Shown here one piece after another: positions 46,342 through 49,648 of a stretch of DNA of 49,648 bases. Location: positions 1-49,648 of the forward strand of contig OMVT01000016.1 in the NCBI GenBank assembly GCA_900314535.1, in the 5' to 3' direction. Numbering within the stretch: the first letter of the stretch is position 1; each line of letters begins with the position of its first letter. A program made the translations under genes and the position numbers. A model generated the notes under the pieces. That model was not told where the DNA came from, did no database searches, and worked only from the letters and a program-made list of their open reading frames with translations. Origin of the DNA: an uncultured Olsenella sp. (lineage in GTDB: Bacteria; Actinomycetota; Coriobacteriia; Coriobacteriales; Atopobiaceae).

Positions 46342-49251
46342 TCAGTCGCTTTCCAGAGATGGATGTCTGCCTGCACCTTGCGCCCCTGCCTCCCGTAGGG
46401 CATCGTCCATGAGGGCACGCATGCGGCCGGAAGGGTAGATGCCGGAGTCGTCCATGAGCTGCTGCGAGAAGCTCTGGTAGGCTTCCCAGGCATCTGCCGT
46501 GCGCCCCTGCCTGAGATAGACCCTGATGAGCACGATGGCGGCATCCTCGCGGGTCGGAAGCTCCCGGCAAGCGGAGCGCGCGTAGAGTGCAGCGGCACTC
46601 AGGGAGCTCTCGTCGAGGGCGATCTGCGCTGCCTTCGAGAGCGCATCGACATACTCCTGCCTGAGCTCCTCTGCCCTTCTCACCATCATCCCCGAGCTGT
46701 CCTGCGATGCGACGATCATCTCTCCCTGATAGATATCCAGAATCTCGTCTGCCGCCTCGAGCGCACGCTCGGTGCCCGTGGCTTCCGCAAGCACCTCCTT
46801 CACGAGGGCCTCGAAGGCATCCACATCGCAGATGACAGAAGCGGGATTGAGCGAGATGAGGCCGTCTCCTCCGACGATGAAGCGGGCACCTGTTCCCTTC
46901 TGGTGCACGACCTCGCGCAGCGTGCTCACAGCCGAATAGATCTTCGGGCGCCCCTCGACGTAGTTCGATTCCGGCCAGAGCGCCGCCAGCACATCTGCTC
47001 TCCTCATCGTGTGCCCCCGCTTGGCTGCAAGCATCTGGAGGAGCGCCTTCGAAGAGCGCCTTGGCCAGCGGTTCAGGAGGATGGGCTCGCCGTCGACCTT
47101 CACCTCGAAGCGGCCGAGGAGGCTTATCTCGAGAAGGCCTGGCACATCGCCTGCAAGAGGCACAGGCTCGACCCCCAGAGGCTCTTCCCGTCTCTCCTCC
47201 CTCTTCTTCGGATGCGCTACCTCCTGCCACAGCGCCACATCGCGCTTCCAGCCTTCTGGCACAGCATCGCCGATCTGGGACGAGAAGCTCTGGGGCATGC
47301 CCAGAAGAAGCGCCAGAATCCAGCGGAGCTGGAGCGGCAGGTCCTGGTCTTCGAGCTTCGTGCCCTGCGCTGCGCATCGCACGGCACGGGCCATGAGCCT
47401 TCCTTCAGCGCTCTTCGCCTTGCCGAGCCTTCGTGCGACGCTGCGTGCGGTCATGCCGCCGATTTCTGTCGCCTGGAGGAGATGTATCTCGTCGAGAAGC
47501 GGCGTGCTCGAAAGCTCCTCTGCGGCACGTTCTGCGTGCGCCAGAAAGACATGGGCATGCGCTGCAGATCCCTGCCTGAGCGCAGCTGCTCCTCCCGCAA
47601 TGCCCGAAACGAGCTGCGGCAGCGCATCTTCCCTCTCGCTCCAGTACGAGGCGAGGCGTCCGAGCTCGCCGGGGCCAGACGCTGCAGGACCCATAGCAAG
47701 AGCAGCAGCCTGAAGCGTCCGTACCCAGAGCGCACCTATATCCAGCCTGCTGTCCGCAACACGGGGCCAGATGCTTCGCTTCCCCAGCAGCACTTCCCGG
47801 AAGAACGCCACATCTGCCTCAGCTACCTCAGACAGAAGTCCCGTTTCCCTGGGAAGCGCGGCTGAAGGGATATCAGGTGCCTCTCCTTCGAGGAGTGCCT
47901 TCCAGAGAGCGCAGTGTAGCGCAAAGCCGTCATCGCTTCCGACTGCCAGCTCCTGGAGCCTGCCTGCCCTATCTCCGAGGCTCTGCCGGATGCGCCATAT
48001 CCCTTCATAGGCAGAAAGCGACGTATCCTTTGTCCTCTTCTGCACACCCACCCTCTGCCGCCAGGTCTGGAGAGCCTTTGTGCGCGGTTCTGAGACAAGC
48101 TTGAGCCCGCATGCAGCCGAGAGCCCTTCCTTCTTGTTGCGCGTGACTCCAGCCTCCCGAAGCGCTTTCTCGACGGCCTTTGCTTCGCCTGCATCGAGAT
48201 AGCGCGCACCTTCGAGCACGATATGCGCTGCTGCCTGCCTTCCAAGCTTCATGTGTGCAGCCAGGATGGCCGCACGCTGGAAAAGCGAGCGCTTCTCGAG
48301 CGCCAGGATGCAGAGCAGCCCCTCCTGCTGATCCATCACATCGAGCGTGCCAAGGAAGCGGTCCATATGGGCAAGGACGCGGACATCCTGCGTGCATCCG
48401 CAGGTCCAGCTGTCACCTTCGAGCGCGACAAGCGGAATGTATGAAGCGACCCGTACAGCAGCAGCCCCTGCATCGTCGCCGAGGATGCCCTCGAGCTCCT
48501 TGAGCGTGCCAGTCCCGAAGAGCAGCATGCAGGAAAACGCTTCGCGTGCTTCCTTTGAGAGCGCCGATGCTTCTGTCATGACAGCGGCATCGGCCTCATG
48601 CGCAAAGCACAGCGCATCGCTGTCAGAGAGCAGCCCATCGGGTTCTGCATGAAAGGTCCAGAGCGCCCGCATGAGGGAAGGCGTGCCTGCCGATATCCTG
48701 AGCGCCTCATCGAAGGCGATGCCGCCCTTCCAGCTCTTCCGCTCATATGCAGCGAAGCAGGCATCATGGGCATCTTCCCAGGAAACGTCCTCGCCGAGGC
48801 CTGAAGGTTCTACTCCCTCTTCCCTGAATGCGCAGACAATCTTTCCGCCATGCCTGACAAAGAGGCGACATGCCTTTCCAAAGCGTATGGATTCTGTCTC
48901 TGTGAAGGCAGGAAGGCAGTCAAGGATCAGGACGGTGGTGGCAGCAAGTCCGCCCACTGGCATCTTCTGGTCCTCTTTGGTGATCTCTCCTGCACAGGAC
49001 CTGGAGCTGCGCCCCTGAAACGTCCTATAGATGACATGGAAGCCTTGATCGGGACCGGTATCCTTGAGGAGCTTCAGGGCAGGCGTCAGACCACATCCCG
49101 GGTTTGCCCGAATGCAGAGGGCATCGCTATGCCGAAGAGCGGATGCTATTGCATTTGCCACGCGCTCGCGATGCGCGTCGAGCATGCCTTCGAGCTCTTC
49201 TGCATCGCTTGCAGATTCTGTTTCCGATTGCTGCACATCTCCGGATTCCAT
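46342..49251 (-). CDS. Large transcriptional regulator with C-terminal SARP-type wHTH and BTAD domains
   Basis: 969 residues. The last 264 residues hold an OmpR/SARP-like winged helix (about 706-800, with RPKIYSAVSTLREVV as recognition region) and a bacterial transcriptional activation domain (about 808-960), reversed in position relative to AfsR. The first 230 residues look like a decayed STAND/NTPase module: a P-loop-like ANPGCGLTPAL lacking Lys-Ser and a Walker-B-like VLILDCLP. The middle is helical and repeat-like, probably ligand sensing. ATG 49251 has GAGGGG 6 bases upstream; ATG 49296 or TTG 49320 would add 15-23 residues. Probable target genes are unknown; secA is next downstream on the same strand. 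Confidence 0.85.
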   Translation of the reverse strand: MESGDVQQSETESASDAEELEGMLDAHRERVANAIASALRHSDALCIRANPGCGLTPALKLLKDTGPDQGFHVIYRTFQGRSSRSCAGEITKEDQKMPVGGLAATTVLILDCLPAFTETESIRFGKACRLFVRHGGKIVCAFREEGVEPSGLGEDVSWEDAHDACFAAYERKSWKGGIAFDEALRISAGTPSLMRALWTFHAEPDGLLSDSDALCFAHEADAAVMTEASALSKEAREAFSCMLLFGTGTLKELEGILGDDAGAAAVRVASYIPLVALEGDSWTCGCTQDVRVLAHMDRFLGTLDVMDQQEGLLCILALEKRSLFQRAAILAAHMKLGRQAAAHIVLEGARYLDAGEAKAVEKALREAGVTRNKKEGLSAACGLKLVSEPRTKALQTWRQRVGVQKRTKDTSLSAYEGIWRIRQSLGDRAGRLQELAVGSDDGFALHCALWKALLEGEAPDIPSAALPRETGLLSEVAEADVAFFREVLLGKRSIWPRVADSRLDIGALWVRTLQAAALAMGPAASGPGELGRLASYWSEREDALPQLVSGIAGGAAALRQGSAAHAHVFLAHAERAAEELSSTPLLDEIHLLQATEIGGMTARSVARRLGKAKSAEGRLMARAVRCAAQGTKLEDQDLPLQLRWILALLLGMPQSFSSQIGDAVPEGWKRDVALWQEVAHPKKREERREEPLGVEPVPLAGDVPGLLEISLLGRFEVKVDGEPILLNRWPRRSSKALLQMLAAKRGHTMRRADVLAALWPESNYVEGRPKIYSAVSTLREVVHQKGTGARFIVGGDGLISLNPASVICDVDAFEALVKEVLAEATGTERALEAADEILDIYQGEMIVASQDSSGMMVRRAEELRQEYVDALSKAAQIALDESSLSAAALYARSACRELPTREDAAIVLIRVYLRQGRTADAWEAYQSFSQQLMDDSGIYPSGRMRALMDDALREAGAQGAGRHPSLESD

Positions 49252-49274
49252 GCCTGTCCCCTCTGATTGCTTGT

Positions 49275-49316
49275 TGAACGCTTTCTGAATGTTCATTTCT
49301 TGAACTTTAAGGTTCA
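49275..49316. promoter_or_regulatory. Cluster of four TGAAC half-sites before the SARP-type regulator
   Basis: TGAAC (49275), GTTCA (49291), TGAAC (49301) and GTTCA (49312) alternate in direction, giving inverted pairs with 11-, 5- and 6-base spacers. A candidate autoregulatory or partner-protein site. If translation starts at 49296 part of it would be coding. Confidence 0.4.
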
Positions 49317-49648
49317 GCAAGATTCGATGGGACAGAAGCAGGGTCTGAAGGTCATTTGCTCTGTCAGATTATTAACGTATAGATGTTTTCGTGCTGGTCG
49401 CAGCCATGCATCATATTGATTCAGCTAGCTGCCCATTCATGAGATACATGTGACCAGCATCAACTCGGATATATATCAAGCTGCATATAACGATTGTTTC
49501 TTGCAACACATACGAAATAGCATGCAGAAAAAGCCACAGATACGCGCCTGGTAGTGTCGGCAATGTTGGTGTAATGGCCCTTCCTGTCTGGCACGAGGAG
49601 GCCGTCCTGGATCCGGAATTGCTGCCGCTATCCTATGCCGACTCCATC
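49317..49648. other. AT-rich right-end stretch with no assignable gene
   Basis: About 330 bases, clearly lower in GC than the rest of the window between 49330 and 49540. TGCTGGTC/GACCAGCA (49392-49399 with 49452-49459) form an 8-bp inverted repeat. Near the edge two frames stay open: a minus-strand frame 49460-49627 (reading FRIQDGLLVPDRKGHYTN in part) bounded by a TAG at 49628-49630, and a plus-strand frame with ATG 49574 (MALPVWHEEAVLDPELL) running off the edge. The minus frame has the more GC-rich third positions, but neither is recognisable. Confidence 0.4.

Overview
The window looks like a chromosomal segment of a GC-rich, anaerobic Gram-positive actinobacterium, most likely class Coriobacteriia (Atopobium/Olsenella-like). 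This placement is inferred from base composition, from the TsaB-RimI-TsaD fusion, from the secA-prfB-ftsE-ftsX-smpB-ssrA gene order, from a SARP/BTAD regulator, and from rubredoxin and ferredoxin proteins. No rRNA or tRNA gene is visible, so the species cannot be named.

Region 1 (1-4030) is the end of an integrated mobile element. It holds the last codons of a tyrosine recombinase, a ribbon-helix-helix protein, a RepA-like P-loop ATPase, a repeat-rich non-coding stretch (about 1460-1800) that could be a replication or transfer origin, and two overlapping-class cargo genes of unknown function. It abuts the 3' end of guaA, a known island insertion site. An 18-bp perfect inverted repeat brackets the 205 bp beside guaA.

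Region 2 (4031-17530) is core chromosome: guaA, a divergent LytR-CpsA-Psr cell-wall ligase, ychF, a four-cluster ferredoxin-like protein, groES-groEL, glutamine-dependent NAD synthetase, and an amino-acid ABC importer with a Tat-type lipoprotein receptor. Two spaced dyads of GAAGYGAA lie between nadE and the ABC genes.

Region 3 (17816-26778, all minus strand) is a tightly packed operon: glmS, acpS, nnr, alr, family-4 uracil-DNA glycosylase, tsaE, and a single gene fusing TsaB, RimI and TsaD. It joins cell-wall precursor supply (glucosamine-6-P, D-Ala), lipid carrier activation and t6A tRNA modification. Upstream of glmS is a tandem 37-bp repeat that resembles NagR/DasR-type operators.

Region 4 (26906-31826) holds a D-2-hydroxyacid dehydrogenase pseudogene (three lesions), rplM-rpsI with a clear promoter, a patatin-like phospholipase, a ThrE-type exporter and the tmRNA gene.

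Region 5 (31920-46211, minus strand) holds a DUF1275 membrane protein, a rubredoxin plus flavin reductase pair (a split Hrb), smpB, a TPR protein, rnr, ftsX, ftsE with a long acidic N-terminal extension, a split transketolase, a YitT protein, prfB (with SPT in place of SPF and no frameshift site) and secA. Trans-translation, protein secretion and division genes are therefore grouped, as in many Gram-positives, with extra genes inserted.

Region 6 (46342-49648) is a roughly 970-residue regulator whose DNA-binding and BTAD domains are at its C-terminus, preceded by a cluster of TGAAC half-sites and an AT-rich stretch that I cannot assign.
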